The notes under the pieces are model-generated. The model was not told the origin of the DNA. It did no database searches and was given only the letters and a program-made list of their open reading frames with translations. This document shows positions 6,183 to 6,733 of a DNA stretch of 6,733 nucleotides, piece by piece (the first letter of the stretch is position 1; every line of letters begins with the position of its first letter). A program made the translations under genes and the position numbers. This stretch comes from Candidatus Margulisiibacteriota bacterium (lineage in GTDB: Bacteria > Margulisbacteria > WOR-1 > O2-12-FULL-45-9): positions 1 to 6,733 of the forward strand of contig JAHIZU010000066.1 in NCBI GenBank assembly GCA_018814265.1, given 5' to 3'.

Positions 6183-6733
6183 TTAATTGCTGTTAGCTGA
6201 CGGGCTTATATAATTTTCAATAAACCCTGCCAGGGTTTTTACCAATGTAACCGGATCGACTAATTCCCTTTCAATCCCGTGTTCAAACATGCCTATATAG
6301 GTTGGATCACCTGCGCGAACTTTCCTGGTTGCATTGACCACATCGCGTAATTCCGGGGACATGGGTGGATCTGTTGTTTGCCTGTCTGCAGAAAGAACCT
6401 TCTGTTCGAATTCTTTGAAAACTAAGGCAACGTTTGCTCGAAGCAAAATATCAGCTACTTCACCCTTGGCCGGGGGATAAAGAAATATATGGGTCAGCAT
6501 CCTTTTTCCTCCTAAGGCCGGGGGTTCACTCAGCTTTTTAAGAATTGCTGGCTTTTCAGGATGAGTGATTTGAGATGCTATATCGTTTACCGGAACACCG
6601 ATGTTTTTCATAACACTAACGGCTGTGATAACCACGTGCCTATGCAAGTCTGACCGCGCTAGGAGCGGGGTTAAAATATTGATTAATCTATTACGTATCG
6701 GCCGTGGAATCTCTGCTCTTCTTATGATGACCG
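6183..6733 (-). CDS. Unrecognised protein, 3' part; helical HEAT-like segment possible (5' end outside window)
   Basis: The frame is open from the right edge (6731) to TAA at 6183-6185, giving at least 182 residues. The TTG at 6647 is only an internal leucine codon, because the frame continues upstream with residues such as RNRLINILTPLLARSDLHRH. The N-terminal visible part alternates helix-like leucine-rich segments with short turns (NILTPLLARSDLHRHVVITA, then VPVNDIASQITHPEKPAILK). This suggests an all-alpha repeat fold of HEAT type, but I recognise no specific family. No catalytic motif, signal peptide or membrane segment is visible in this part. The C-terminus ends VKTLAGFIENYISPSANSN. It lies 129 bases upstream of the lipoprotein gene on the same strand, but the displaced rtcB tail between them argues that this adjacency is secondary. 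Sampled stretches are 50-55% G+C. Confidence 0.72.
   Translation of the reverse strand, partial: VIIRRAEIPRPIRNRLINILTPLLARSDLHRHVVITAVSVMKNIGVPVNDIASQITHPEKPAILKKLSEPPALGGKRMLTHIFLYPPAKGEVADILLRANVALVFKEFEQKVLSADRQTTDPPMSPELRDVVNATRKVRAGDPTYIGMFEHGIERELVDPVTLVKTLAGFIENYISPSANSN

Overview
The window looks like chromosomal DNA from a bacterium, probably an uncultivated or poorly sampled one. Protein-coding density is high, genes are tightly packed, and sampled 60-base stretches run from about 47 to 62% G+C in the plus-strand genes. I cannot assign a phylum. A split glycine decarboxylase and a LipM-type lipoyl-pathway enzyme are compatible with many deep bacterial lineages. Heptanucleotide tandem repeats inside genes recall the short tandem repeats described in cyanobacteria, so a cyanobacterium-related candidate lineage is possible but only a guess.

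Left part (1-4316, plus strand): a compact run of four genes. First is the 3' end of a sugar-type ABC transporter ATPase (UgpC/MsmX/MalK type). It is followed after 8 bases by gcvPB, the PLP-binding subunit of glycine decarboxylase. Next, overlapping gcvPB by 19 bases, is a LipM/LplA-family octanoyl/lipoyl transferase. Last, after a hairpin that carries the lipM stop codon in its loop, is rtcB, the RNA 3'-phosphate ligase. gcvPB and lipM make functional sense together, because the glycine cleavage H protein must carry a lipoyl group made through LipM. gcvPA, gcvH and gcvT are not in the window.

Right part (4317-6733, minus strand): a 551-residue probable lipoprotein with tandem beta-type repeats of about 35-46 residues, and the 3' part of an unrecognised gene that runs off the right edge.

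The most interesting structure is a displaced second copy of the last 12 codons of rtcB (6142-6177), 1861 bp downstream of the real one. It encodes the same 11 residues plus a stop, and every difference is silent or a stop-for-stop swap. It ends 5 bp before the stop codon of the right-hand gene. The simplest reading is that rtcB once converged on that gene, and a segment of about 1.86 kb carrying the lipoprotein gene and a replacement rtcB tail was inserted at the 3' end of rtcB. This resembles integrative elements that target gene ends, but no recombinase gene is visible here.

A second unusual layer is three separate arrays of four 7-bp units inside coding sequence, two in gcvPB and one in lipM. 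Each has a different consensus, and all remain translatable.
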